Program-made: the position numbers and the translations under genes
Part shown: positions 1 through 9,505 of the stretch, in pieces
Position numbering within the stretch: the first letter of the stretch is position 1
How the letters are laid out: every line of letters begins with the position of its first letter
The notes under the pieces: model-generated
Database searches by the model: none
Seen by the model: the letters and a program-made list of their open reading frames with translations, nothing else
What the model was told of the DNA's origin: nothing
NCBI RefSeq assembly: GCF_002934605.1
Contig: NZ_PTJC01000006.1
Span: 1,984,001-2,048,000, forward strand
Reading direction: 5' to 3'
DNA from: Neolewinella xylanilytica
Lineage (GTDB): Bacteria; Bacteroidota; Bacteroidia; Chitinophagales; Saprospiraceae
Length of the DNA: 64,000 nucleotides

Positions 1-373
1 GTTGGAGCAACAGCGTCGATTTACCAATTCCCGGCTGGCCGCCGAAGAGTACGATGCTCCCGGGAACGATGCCGCCGCCTAGCACGCGATTCAGCTCGCG
101 GTCGGGCGCTTCGATGCGTTCCACCTCCCCGGCGGTCACCTCGTTCAGGGGAATCGGACGGGGCCCCCGGCCGATCGGACCGGCACTTACCGCGGATGTT
201 CCGTTTCCTACCGTACGCCAGTCCGGCTGATTCTCCAGCCGGTCGTTCTTCGTCTTCACCACTTTTTCTTCCACCAGGGTATTCCAGGCTTTGCACGAAG
301 GACACTGTCCCATCCATTTGGGACTTTCGGCACCGCAATTCGTGCAGAAGAAGGCGACTTTTACTTTGGCCAT
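1..373 (-). CDS. radA: DNA repair protein RadA, N-terminal part (cut by window edge)
   Basis: RadA is a RecA-like ATPase that promotes branch migration during recombinational repair in the cytoplasm. The frame read leftward from ATG at 373 begins MAKVKVAFFCTNCG, with a four-cysteine zinc finger (CTNC near residue 10, CPSC near residue 26). It ends at the window edge inside the Walker A loop GGQPGIGKST. About 124 residues are visible, so the ATPase core and the Lon-like C-terminal domain lie outside the window. A -7-like box lies about 37 bases upstream of the start. Confidence 0.95.
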   Translation of the reverse strand, partial: MAKVKVAFFCTNCGAESPKWMGQCPSCKAWNTLVEEKVVKTKNDRLENQPDWRTVGNGTSAVSAGPIGRGPRPIPLNEVTAGEVERIEAPDRELNRVLGGGIVPGSIVLFGGQPGIGKSTLLLQ

Positions 374-410
374 GAAGAATCGTTAAGCAGTTAGGTTAGA
401 CGGTAATTCG

Positions 411-418
411 CAAATATA
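411..418 (-). promoter_or_regulatory. Likely radA promoter (-7 box TATATTTG)
   Basis: On the minus strand this reads TATATTTG, a full match to the Bacteroidota -7 consensus TAnnTTTG. It lies 37 bases before the radA ATG. No clear -33 TTTG is seen. It partly overlaps a perfect AT-rich hairpin (arms ATAAAAC/GTTTTAT, 416-434) at the 3' end of the transporter gene. Confidence 0.5.
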
Positions 419-433
419 AAACATTTTGTTTTA

Positions 434-1339
434 TCACCCTTTACTTCGGCCGATGATCACCACGCCGGCAACAATACACGCGGCTCCAGCGGCCTGTAGT
501 ACGGTCATGATTTCCCCGAGGAAGTAATACTCCAGCAGTACGGTAGCCACCGGTCCGATCGCACCCACGATCGCGGCGTCACCGGCCCCGAGGCGCTTGA
601 TGCCTTCGGTAACCAAATAACTGGGAATAACGGTACAGAATATAGCCATCACCACGGCGTATGCGTACACCATTTTGGGAAGGCCGAGCACCGGTTCGCT
701 GCTTACGGAAACGTGGCATATGACGGCGATGGCCGCCGTTACGAGCGCCAGGCTCGTAAACCGAACGTTACCGATCCGCGGGGCCAGCCGGCCACTGCCG
801 ATGACGTAGGTGGAATACAACAATCCGCTGAGGAAAACCAGGGCTGCACCCCGCAGGAAATTCGTCCCGATACCAAAATCCGATCCGGCAAACGCCACGA
901 CGATCCCCAGGTAACAGAGCAGCGTCGCTCCCCACTGGACCGGCCGAATCCGGGTTCCGAAAACGAGCCGTTGCAAGATCAGGACCAGGGTAGGATAGGT
1001 AAAGAGAATCACCCGTTCCATACTCGCGGATAGGTACTGCAGCCCCAGGAAGTCGGTGTAGCTGGCTAAATAGTAGCCCACCACCCCCAGCGTAATAATC
1101 GTAAGCCAGTCACGCCCCGTCATCTCGGCGCGCTGCCCTTTTTTACCGCCCCGGAAATACCCGATCAATAGGAAAAGGGGCAGGGAAAAGATCATGCGCA
1201 GACCGAGCAAACTAATACTACTGACCTCGTAGCCGTACGCCAGCTTGATGATCACCCCTTTGCAACTGAACAGTACCGCGCCCAGCAACAGGCAGCAAAT
1301 CCCGACGGTACGGGGACTAATAGGGGTACGTTCGGTCAT
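434..1339 (-). CDS. EamA/DMT family transporter
   Basis: This is an inner-membrane permease of the drug/metabolite transporter superfamily, about 301 residues, with about ten hydrophobic helices in two homologous EamA halves. It is probably an exporter or permease for small metabolites; the substrate cannot be told from sequence. The frame stays open to a TTG at 1390, but that TTG lies inside a TAATTTG -7-like box (1388-1395). ATG at 1339 (MTERTPISPR) is therefore preferred. It follows the ZIP transporter gene by about 65 bases on the same strand but may have its own promoter. Confidence 0.85.
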   Translation of the reverse strand: MTERTPISPRTVGICCLLLGAVLFSCKGVIIKLAYGYEVSSISLLGLRMIFSLPLFLLIGYFRGGKKGQRAEMTGRDWLTIITLGVVGYYLASYTDFLGLQYLSASMERVILFTYPTLVLILQRLVFGTRIRPVQWGATLLCYLGIVVAFAGSDFGIGTNFLRGAALVFLSGLLYSTYVIGSGRLAPRIGNVRFTSLALVTAAIAVICHVSVSSEPVLGLPKMVYAYAVVMAIFCTVIPSYLVTEGIKRLGAGDAAIVGAIGPVATVLLEYYFLGEIMTVLQAAGAACIVAGVVIIGRSKG

Positions 1340-1404
1340 GGCGCGAAGGTCGGCTATTCGCTCGGGCAGCGAAAGCTCGTTACCGCGCAAATTACGGTGG
1401 CAGA

Positions 1405-2130
1405 TTAGTGGGCCGTAAGGTAAGCGACTCCCATGCCCGCTACGATGATCAGGAACTTACGGACGGAAATTCCGTGGCTGTTTGGCCCGTCCGCCTCGAA
1501 AAGTATGGTGGTCGAAATGTGTAGGAAGCTGCCCACTACCAGCGCTAATATCCGCGCTCGCCACACGGAGTCGATACTTAATAGGTCGCCTAACACCGCG
1601 CCCAGGGGAGATAACAGGCCGAAGACCGTAAGACAAGTCCAAATCACGCGGCGGCCATAGCCCGATCCCCGCAGCAGGAGGCCCAGAGCAAAAGCCGCCG
1701 GTAGTTTGTGCAGCACGATCCCGTACAAGAGGTGTTCACCGTGATCGTGGCCGTCGACGCTCATGCCGATGCCGGTCCCAAGGGGCAGTCCCTCGAGCAG
1801 GGCATGAAGCCCCAGACCGATCATCACGCGCAGGGCGAAACCGTACCCTACCCCCTGGTGGGCGTGAACGTGGCCGTGCTCTACTCCCTGACTGAATCCT
1901 TCCAGGATAAGTTGAATGAAAAAACCAAGCAGCAACCATACGCCAACCCCGGGAGCGGGTGTACCGAATACCTCGGGGATAAGCTCGAGGGCGGCAATAG
2001 CCAACAAATAAGCCCCGCTGAAGGAAAGTAGCCGGGGTAGCAACGTACGGTAGCGGTCACTACCTACGATTGCCAATCCGCCCCCGACGAGGGCGCTGAC
2101 GAGCAACAGGAAATAATGCCATAAGGCCAT
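1405..2130 (-). CDS. ZIP family divalent metal transporter
   Basis: This is a ZIP-type uptake system for zinc or related divalent metals in the inner membrane, 241 residues with about eight membrane helices. A His-rich loop (HGHVHAH) lies before the metal-path helices. HALLEGLPLG and HKLPAAFALG supply the conserved His and Glu ligands of TM4 and TM5. The gene starts 47 bases after the PAP2 gene on the same strand. Metal specificity is an inference from the family. Confidence 0.9.
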   Translation of the reverse strand: MALWHYFLLLVSALVGGGLAIVGSDRYRTLLPRLLSFSGAYLLAIAALELIPEVFGTPAPGVGVWLLLGFFIQLILEGFSQGVEHGHVHAHQGVGYGFALRVMIGLGLHALLEGLPLGTGIGMSVDGHDHGEHLLYGIVLHKLPAAFALGLLLRGSGYGRRVIWTCLTVFGLLSPLGAVLGDLLSIDSVWRARILALVVGSFLHISTTILFEADGPNSHGISVRKFLIIVAGMGVAYLTAH

Positions 2131-2177
2131 AGGTGAGTGTACTGGCTTGGAAGGATTGCAAACGTCCGAGTCCCGGT

Positions 2178-2729
2178 TTAGGTTACCGCATGTTCCGCGG
2201 CAACGCGCCGGTATACCATATATCCCAGTATTGCGATGGCCGTACCCAGCAGGGCCCCGGCCAGAATGTCACCCGGATAGTGCTTGCCCACATACACCTG
2301 GGCTAGTGAAATGGACAGTGCCCATAGCAACCAGGCGCAGCGCCAGTACCACTTCCGCACGAACGTGAGGCAGAGCAAGGTAGCCACCGCAAAGTGGTTG
2401 GTGGCATGGTTAGACGGAAAGCTCAATTTCCCCCCGCATCCGACCAGCACCCGCACTTCGCCCGCCAAATCCTCCGCGGCACAGGGGCGAATCCTTCCCA
2501 CCCAGGGCTTGATAATTCCGGCAGCAACCTGGTCGGCCACCGCGATGACGGCGGCCATGCACAGCAGAAGATACAGCGTTTTTCTCCAGCCCCACCGGTT
2601 CCAAATCAAGTAAGCGATCAGGACGTAGAGCGGTATCCAGGTGAGCTTATCCCGGTACACCGGTAGAACGGCATCGAAGAAGGGGTTGGCCAGGTCCTGG
2701 TTTAAAAATTCGAATATCGTTGCTTCCAT
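2178..2729 (-). CDS. PAP2 family membrane phosphatase
   Basis: This is a membrane phosphatase of the type 2 phosphatidic acid phosphatase/undecaprenyl-diphosphatase fold, 183 residues with about five or six helices. It shows the three PAP2 blocks: KPWVGRIRP (K-x6-RP), PSNHATNH (the PSGH block) and QVYVGKHYPGD (the third block). In the third block the usual Arg of SR-x5-H-x3-D is Gln, while the catalytic His and the Asp are kept. The gene starts 5 bases after the lamin-tail gene, so the two are co-transcribed. Substrates could be undecaprenyl diphosphate or other lipid phosphates. Confidence 0.88.
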   Translation of the reverse strand: MEATIFEFLNQDLANPFFDAVLPVYRDKLTWIPLYVLIAYLIWNRWGWRKTLYLLLCMAAVIAVADQVAAGIIKPWVGRIRPCAAEDLAGEVRVLVGCGGKLSFPSNHATNHFAVATLLCLTFVRKWYWRCAWLLWALSISLAQVYVGKHYPGDILAGALLGTAIAILGYMVYRRVAAEHAVT

Positions 2730-2734
2730 AAGTG

Positions 2735-4372
2735 CTAGCCGGCCAGAACGGCCACCAGTTTTATTCGTTCTCCGGGCCCGGCCGCTGAAAAGGTTTCCAC
2801 AAGCAGGATGTAAGGACCCACCGGCATCGGCTTCCCGCTATCGTCGCGGCCGTCCCAGAAAATGCTACCCTGTCGGGCCAGTAAGGCAATACGCTCCAGG
2901 CTCCGTACCGGATGTCCCGCTACGTCAAACACCCGCACCGTTGCCTGTACGCCCGGCCGAACGGTGCGGTAACGTACCTCGAGCAGCTCGTTGGTTCCGG
3001 CCGTAAAGGGCGAAAAGGATTCGGTTTCCAAAAAAAATGTGGTTTCCTCCCAATCCCCAAGCTGTGAATTCGGGCGGGTAGGTGTTCCGAACCCTACCGT
3101 GGAGGAGGCGGAGTACCAGTTGGCGGGATCCTGGGTCGGGGCATCGGGATCCAGGCGTTCCAGGCTAACCCCCTCTAGCGGGTTGAGCAACGCATCGTGG
3201 TAATCTTCGTGGTAGTCAAAAGCATCCACCTCCGTTCCATCCGTTGCGACCAGTGTCAGGTTTCCCCGTTCATTCGCTAGGGCCGGCAGCTCGGTTTCCA
3301 CGATGGCTTCGGAACGGGCAGCCGGAAAATAGGATACCACGTGGTGTCGGTCGCTAGTTAGCACGACCAGCTCCTGCGGACCGAGGAAATGGTTCGCCGT
3401 GACGGTCTTGGTAACCCCGGTGAACGTGTTAGCGACCTGGAGTCCCCGGAGGGAAATGACCTGCTCGGAATGGTTAAGCAACTCGACGAAATCACCGCCA
3501 CCGGGAACGGGATCGAAAAGAAGCTCGTTGATCAATAAATCACCGGAGCGGATCGGTAGCGGGGCAAAAAGGTCCGCACCCAGGGTATCCACCGGAAAAT
3601 TTCCCGAACAGTCACTGTAGTTAGGAACAATGGAAAGCTTGTAAATCAAACCTTTATCCATGGATAATTCAAACACGAATTCCATGTTCGTTTGCCAGGT
3701 GGGACGGATGACCGCACCATCCAAAAGGAAAATTTCCGCCAGGTTGCCGGATAACGGCTCGTCGAAGACGACGGTAAACCCACTGCTATCCAGGTTGACT
3801 GTTCGCAAAGCCGGGGGCGAACTATCCAGCAGCAGACCATCGAGGCTGTTTCGGAGGCCCGGGGTGCCGCCGCCATCGGCACGACTAGCCGACCAGCTCC
3901 CGGCGCAGTCCGGCGGACCGAGGCCATTGTATTCCAGGCTGTAACCGCCATCGTCTCGGTCGGGATCGCCGTACCAGCCCTTGGTATAGTGGATGTCGGC
4001 TACCGTATCGCCCGCTACTAGGAGGGTGATTACGTCCGCCGTATTGGTCAGTCCGGGTAGTGCCATGCCGACGACCGGCACGTTCAGCCGCCGCCAGCTT
4101 TCCAGGGAGTCGATCGGCACCAGGACCAAAAAGTCTCCGGGTTCCAGAACATCCTCCGCACCTGCGCTCGCCGCCCTCCCGCCACTGGCGATGGCGATAT
4201 CCTGCAAGGCAACCGGTGCCGTCCCGGAATTGTAGAGCTCGATAAATTCCGTGAGCGGTAGGCCCCGACTCGGCGTCGGATCGGCCATGAACTCGGTAAC
4301 GATCACCCTCTGGGCCGGCAAGACCACGGGGGCAAGAAGCATAAGGAGCAGCGATAACATTGGGCGAGCCAC
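2735..4372 (-). CDS. Secreted lamin tail domain protein with FlgD-like C-terminus
   Basis: This is an exported protein of 545 residues. A signal peptide (MARPMLSLLLM to VVLPAQ) is followed by a first lamin-tail domain (VTEFMADP, EFIELYNSG), a middle Ig-like region, and a second lamin-tail domain near residue 280 (LLINELLFDP, DFVELLNHS). The C-terminal FlgD/Ig-like module (VRVFDVAGHPVRSL, WDGRDDSGKPMPVGPY) resembles the tail of type IX secretion cargo. The start is GTG at 4372, exactly four bases after a perfect -7 box; an internal ATG at 4360 is the alternative. Such proteins are often surface-bound or act with extracellular nucleases, but no enzyme domain is visible. It leads the group with PAP2, ZIP and possibly EamA. 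Confidence 0.85.
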   Translation of the reverse strand: MARPMLSLLLMLLAPVVLPAQRVIVTEFMADPTPSRGLPLTEFIELYNSGTAPVALQDIAIASGGRAASAGAEDVLEPGDFLVLVPIDSLESWRRLNVPVVGMALPGLTNTADVITLLVAGDTVADIHYTKGWYGDPDRDDGGYSLEYNGLGPPDCAGSWSASRADGGGTPGLRNSLDGLLLDSSPPALRTVNLDSSGFTVVFDEPLSGNLAEIFLLDGAVIRPTWQTNMEFVFELSMDKGLIYKLSIVPNYSDCSGNFPVDTLGADLFAPLPIRSGDLLINELLFDPVPGGGDFVELLNHSEQVISLRGLQVANTFTGVTKTVTANHFLGPQELVVLTSDRHHVVSYFPAARSEAIVETELPALANERGNLTLVATDGTEVDAFDYHEDYHDALLNPLEGVSLERLDPDAPTQDPANWYSASSTVGFGTPTRPNSQLGDWEETTFFLETESFSPFTAGTNELLEVRYRTVRPGVQATVRVFDVAGHPVRSLERIALLARQGSIFWDGRDDSGKPMPVGPYILLVETFSAAGPGERIKLVAVLAG

Positions 4373-4376
4373 GGAT

Positions 4377-4384
4377 CAAAGATA
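4377..4384 (-). promoter_or_regulatory. -7 box TATCTTTG four bases before GTG start
   Basis: A perfect TAnnTTTG box on the minus strand is followed by four bases (ATCC) and then the GTG of the lamin-tail gene. The transcript would start at or very near the start codon, so it is predicted to be leaderless. Confidence 0.6.
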
Positions 4385-4434
4385 GAATTTGCGACGGAGC
4401 GCGGGTGCCGTTAGGGATTCTTATAAAAAATCCT

Positions 4435-4442
4435 TACCTTTG
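4435..4442 (+). promoter_or_regulatory. rpmE2 promoter (-7 box TACCTTTG)
   Basis: A perfect TAnnTTTG match 21 bases upstream of the L31 ATG leaves a short AT-rich leader. A TTAG at 4411-4414 stands at about the right distance for a weak -33 element. Confidence 0.6.
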
Positions 4443-4463
4443 CGCTCCTAAAATTAAAAAGCG

Positions 4464-4769
4464 ATGAAAAAGGATCTGCACCCCGAATCCTACCGTACGG
4501 TCATCTTCCGCGATATCAACGCCAACGTTAGCTGGTTGGGTAAGTCTTGCGCCAAGACCCGCGATACCGATACCTTCGAAGACGGAAAGGACTACCCCCT
4601 GATCAAACTGGAAATCTCCAGCGAGAGCCACCCTTTCTTCACCGGTAAGATGCAGTTCGTCGACACGGCCGGCCGGATCGACAAGTTCAACAAAAAATTT
4701 GGCAAGAGCCGCTTTGCCAAGAAAGTGGACGAAGAGGGCAAGCCGGTCGAAGAAGCCAGCGCGAAGTAA
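4464..4769 (+). CDS. rpmE2: 50S ribosomal protein L31 type B
   Basis: This is a structural protein of the large ribosomal subunit that contacts the central protuberance and bridges to the 30S head. It has 101 residues, beginning MKKDLHPESYRTVIF and ending in the KFGKSRFAKK basic region plus an acidic tail. It lacks the CxxC zinc ligands of the C+ paralogue, so it is the zinc-independent type B form. The gene is transcribed alone, with its own promoter and a strong terminator directly downstream. Confidence 0.97.
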   Translation: MKKDLHPESYRTVIFRDINANVSWLGKSCAKTRDTDTFEDGKDYPLIKLEISSESHPFFTGKMQFVDTAGRIDKFNKKFGKSRFAKKVDEEGKPVEEASAK

Positions 4770-4791
4770 TTCAGCCACTGGCTTAAGAAAT

Positions 4792-4830
4792 AAAAAGTCC
4801 CGTAGTGCCGATTGGTGCTACGGGGCTTTT
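4792..4830. terminator. Bidirectional intrinsic terminator after rpmE2
   Basis: A hairpin with arms CCCGTAG/CTACGGG extended by A-runs and T-runs on either side (AAAAAG...CTTTT) follows the L31 stop by 23 bases. It can end transcription from rpmE2 and from lpdA-side read-through. Confidence 0.85.
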
Positions 4831-4986
4831 GTCGTTGGGTGAAGGCCTAGGAGCCGGCGGTGATAGCAAAGGCAACCGTAAAGTCGCCAAGAGCCGCTGG
4901 TGTTCCCTGGTGTATTGCTCCATGGAAGATCTCCGAGCGGGCATACTTTTCGAAGCAGCGGAGGAAACAAGGCCAACCACGGGAGC

Positions 4987-5026
4987 ACGCTAAGTTTCGC
5001 CGAGCGACCTCAGCGAAACCTAGCGT
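4987..5026. repeat. 14-bp inverted repeat in the rpmE2-lpdA gap
   Basis: The arms ACGCTAAGTTTCGC and GCGAAACCTAGCGT pair over 14 positions with one G-T wobble around a 12-base loop. They are flanked by further GGGA/TCCC complementarity. There is no T-run, so this is not a standard terminator. The rest of the gap (4831-5076) shows no credible gene. Confidence 0.5.
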
Positions 5027-5076
5027 TCCCTAGCACCAAAGCGGTGAATTTCCGCGACCTAGCCTGCTACCCCGTT

Positions 5077-6474
<1,398 letters not shown>

Positions 6475-6534
6475 AACGCTACTTTTATTTTGGCCGGGCG
6501 CCAAAAGCGGAGCCACGGGGTTAGATTCGGCCGG

Positions 6535-6542
6535 CGAAGATA
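6535..6542 (-). promoter_or_regulatory. Possible lpdA promoter (TATCTTCG)
   Basis: On the minus strand this is TATCTTCG, one base from the TAnnTTTG consensus, about 60 bases before the lpdA ATG. No -33 element is evident. Confidence 0.3.
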
Positions 6543-6682
6543 GGGTTCCGGGCTATTTATGTCCCGCGGTACGGACCCGCGGAACAAAAAGGAGCTCCCC
6601 CACCGAACGTCGCACCCGCTAATCCTTTATATCCCTTTAAGCGCATCCCTACCTCAATAACCAGCAAACCTATCCCAAGACT

Positions 6683-8611
6683 ATGCAGAACCGGACCGTA
6701 ATTGACCACGTCGAACCCCAGATTAACAACGGAAGATTTCCCATCAAAAAGGTTGTCGGCGAAAGCGTGAAGGTATCCGCAAAGATCTTCGGAGACAGCC
6801 ATGACTATATCCGCGCCCTCATCGAGTACCGGAAGGCCGGTGAGGAGCAGTGGCAGGAAGTCGAAATGGAGGAAGCCGCCAACGATCTCTGGGAAGGTGC
6901 CTTTACAGTGAGCGAGCAAGGCTTCTACGATTACCGGCTGGTCGCCTGGATTGACCACCTGAAAACCTGGTACAAGGGCTTTAAGAAAAAAGAAGCCGAC
7001 GGTCAGGACATGGGCGTCGAACTACAGATCGGTGCCAACTTCCTCAGCGAAAAGGCCGACCAACTCGACGGAGACGACCGCCACCGCGTCACCGAGGCTA
7101 TCCAGCGACTCGGCGGGGACGACCAGCGCGGTTCGGTCGATTACGTCCTCAGCGACGATTTTGCCCGCCTGCTCCACGACTTTCCGTTGCGGAAACTGAA
7201 TACGGTTTACGACCTGGGGCTGAAAGTGAAAGTCGGCCGCCTGAAGGAGCGCTTTAGCAGTTGGTACGAGCTGTTTCCCCGCTCCACCTCCCCGGACATC
7301 AATCGCCCCGGCACCTTCAAGGACGTCGAGGCGTTGCTTCCGAGGATTCAGGAGTTCGGCTTCGACGTTCTTTACATGCCCCCCATCCACCCCGTCGGCT
7401 ACCGCAACCGTAAAGGCCGCAACAACGCCACCAACGCCATGGAGGGCGAACCCGGCAGCCCCTGGGCGATCGGCTCCCACGAGGGCGGCCATAAGGCTAT
7501 CCTGCCGGAGCTCGGCAACATCGACGACTACAAGCAACTGCTGCACCGGTGCAAGGAGTTCGGTATGGAGGTGGCCCTGGACCTCGCCTTCCAGTGCGCG
7601 CCCGACCATCCCTACATTGAGGAACACCCCGAGTGGTTCATCTGGCGGCCGGATGGCACCATCGCCTACGCCGAAAATCCGCCGAAGAAGTACCAGGATA
7701 TCGTGCCCATCAACTTCGAAACCGACGACTGGCAGGCGCTTTGGAAAGAATTACTGGAGGTGACCCTGTACTGGTGCGAAGCCGGCGTTCGCATCTTCCG
7801 TGTCGATAACCCGCACACGAAGCCCTATCGCTTTTGGGAATACATCATCCGGGAAACCAACGAGCGCTACCCCGACGTAATCTTCCTGGCCGAAGCCTTC
7901 ACCCGCCCCGCCATCATGGCCGAACTCGCCAAGCGCGGCTTCCAGCAGAGTTACACTTACTTCACCTGGCGTAACACCGCCGAGGAGATGCGGGAGTACG
8001 TCGAGGAACTGACCATTACGGAGCTCAAGGACTTCATGCAGCCCAATTTCTGGCCGAATACACCGGACATTCTGGCCTTCGAGATGATGGGCGCCAACGA
8101 GAATCAGTTCGTCAAGCGACTGCTACTCGCCGCCACCCTCTCCAGCAGTTACGGACTCTACGGCCCCAGTTACGAGCTAATGGAGAACCGGGGCAACACC
8201 AACGGAAAGGAGGAGTACTACGACAGTGAAAAGTATATGGCCCGTCACTACGACTGGTCCTACCGCAACCGGATCACCGAAACGTACAAGAAGATCAACC
8301 AGATCCGGAAAGACCATCCTGCCCTGCAACAGACGAATAACATCGTCTTCACCGACACGAACAATCCCAACCTGCTGAGCTACGTCAAATACTCCGAAGA
8401 TCGGAGCAGCATCATCTGGACGATCGTCAACTTCGACCAGTACAATCCCCAGGTAGGATACTGCGGCGTACCTACGGACATTATCGGCACCAACAGCTTC
8501 CAGGTTACGGACCTGCTCACCGGCGATACCTTCTGGTGGAACACCCAGGCCAACTACGTCCGGCTGGACCCCGGTTACTGGCCCGCCCACGTACTGCGGG
8601 TGGACCTGTAA
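6683..8611 (+). CDS. glgE: Alpha-1,4-glucan:maltose-1-phosphate maltosyltransferase GlgE
   Basis: This cytoplasmic GH13_3 enzyme extends alpha-1,4-glucans using maltose 1-phosphate, the last step of the trehalose-to-glucan route. It has 642 residues: an N-terminal beta-sandwich of the GlgE type (residues ~1-120), a helical insert (~125-190) and a (beta/alpha)8 barrel. The predicted nucleophile is Asp375 in RVDNPHTKPYRFWEY and the acid/base is Glu404 in FLAEAFTRP. Their 29-residue spacing matches D394/E423 of the Streptomyces coelicolor enzyme. NPGSPWAIGS-type and GFQQSYTYFTWRN blocks are also GlgE-specific. No treS/pep2 gene is adjacent; OtsAB lies about 41 kb away. Confidence 0.95.
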   Translation: MQNRTVIDHVEPQINNGRFPIKKVVGESVKVSAKIFGDSHDYIRALIEYRKAGEEQWQEVEMEEAANDLWEGAFTVSEQGFYDYRLVAWIDHLKTWYKGFKKKEADGQDMGVELQIGANFLSEKADQLDGDDRHRVTEAIQRLGGDDQRGSVDYVLSDDFARLLHDFPLRKLNTVYDLGLKVKVGRLKERFSSWYELFPRSTSPDINRPGTFKDVEALLPRIQEFGFDVLYMPPIHPVGYRNRKGRNNATNAMEGEPGSPWAIGSHEGGHKAILPELGNIDDYKQLLHRCKEFGMEVALDLAFQCAPDHPYIEEHPEWFIWRPDGTIAYAENPPKKYQDIVPINFETDDWQALWKELLEVTLYWCEAGVRIFRVDNPHTKPYRFWEYIIRETNERYPDVIFLAEAFTRPAIMAELAKRGFQQSYTYFTWRNTAEEMREYVEELTITELKDFMQPNFWPNTPDILAFEMMGANENQFVKRLLLAATLSSSYGLYGPSYELMENRGNTNGKEEYYDSEKYMARHYDWSYRNRITETYKKINQIRKDHPALQQTNNIVFTDTNNPNLLSYVKYSEDRSSIIWTIVNFDQYNPQVGYCGVPTDIIGTNSFQVTDLLTGDTFWWNTQANYVRLDPGYWPAHVLRVDL

Positions 8612-8989
8612 TCAGGAACGGATAAAGATGTACTGAGTGCTGCCGCCGGTCGAACTGGCGTTGCCTTCGGTGGGCAGCACCATGGCCTCTTCGTACCGCC
8701 ATCCATTGGCGATAAGGTAGTTGACGGCGTGCATCACGCTGTTGAAGCGGATACGCTCGTTGCTGCGCGGGTCGATTACTTCCATCCGCTGTCGCGACGC
8801 GCCACCGATGCTCTGTCCGTAATCGATGAAAATGGTCACCTTACTCGACAGGAAGCGTTCCTGTGCGATCATCCGGATCATCTGGACCTCCTGGAGGTTG
8901 TTGATGTTGACCCCGTCGACAACGACTTGGGAAAAGGCGACCGTGGAACCGGCGAATACAAGGGCCACGGCGAAAAACAGCTTTTTCAT
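8612..8989 (-). CDS. Small secreted protein of unknown function
   Basis: This protein of 125 residues has a clear Sec signal peptide (MKKLFFAVALVFAGSTVAFSQ). The mature part of about 104 residues contains VTIFIDYGQSIGG and a C-terminal YIFIRS strand. No family is recognised. It is probably periplasmic or surface-exposed. Its stop abuts that of glgE tail to tail, and its own upstream region (8990-9100) holds only a degenerate -7-like TATACTTG. Expression and role cannot be inferred further. Confidence 0.75.
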   Translation of the reverse strand: MKKLFFAVALVFAGSTVAFSQVVVDGVNINNLQEVQMIRMIAQERFLSSKVTIFIDYGQSIGGASRQRMEVIDPRSNERIRFNSVMHAVNYLIANGWRYEEAMVLPTEGNASSTGGSTQYIFIRS

Positions 8990-9100
8990 GAATGTAGTAT
9001 TTACCGGTAAACCTTACCGGACGGCGAATCGGATATTCGGTGGCCCAAGTATAGGTTTTCCTTAACGAAATAGGCGCCGACCCACGACGTTTACCCACCA

Positions 9101-9460
9101 ATGATTTATCTGATCCTCACGCTTTCCCTGCTGGCCCCGCCAGATAGCCCCGTCGAATGGCTGCAACCGGCAACCGTCACGCTGGAAGACACCTTCCAGG
9201 ACGAGGCGGTAACCTACCGCTTCGAATTCCGCAACCTTACCGACGAGCCCCTGCTGGTCGATAACGTACGGGTAGGCTGCGGTTGTACGGCCTCGAAATT
9301 TTCCGAAACCCCGGTCGCCCCGGGTGAAACCGGCACCATTGAAGTGACCTACGATGCCGCCAGCCCGGGCTATTACCGCAAATACGTCAAGGTATTTTTC
9401 GCCGGCCACCGCGGGGGACATAAACTGTGGATGGAAGGTTTCGTCGAATCGACGGAGTGA
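9101..9460 (+). CDS. DUF1573 domain protein
   Basis: This protein of 119 residues has a short hydrophobic N-terminus followed by a single DUF1573 Ig-like beta-sandwich. The family signature is visible as RVGCGCTASKF followed by APGETGTIEVTYDA. DUF1573 proteins are common, mostly exported, in Bacteroidota and resemble ASH/MSP-type domains; their biochemical role is not established. It stands 45 bases upstream of lepB on the same strand. A second, lipoprotein-type DUF1573 gene lies at 26583-27053. Confidence 0.85.
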   Translation: MIYLILTLSLLAPPDSPVEWLQPATVTLEDTFQDEAVTYRFEFRNLTDEPLLVDNVRVGCGCTASKFSETPVAPGETGTIEVTYDAASPGYYRKYVKVFFAGHRGGHKLWMEGFVESTE

Positions 9461-9476
9461 ACCGTCGGTGAAGGCG

Positions 9477-9484
9477 TACCTTCG
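9477..9484 (+). promoter_or_regulatory. Likely lepB promoter (TACCTTCG)
   Basis: TACCTTCG differs from the TAnnTTTG -7 consensus at one base. It lies 21 bases before the lepB ATG, in the gap after the DUF1573 gene. Confidence 0.4.
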
Positions 9485-9505
9485 CCGCCACATTAAACGA
9501 TTGTT

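Noticed and set aside
4783-4993. Small ORFs in the rpmE2-lpdA gap
   Set aside because: They overlap the terminator or have random composition, with no promoter or homology signal.
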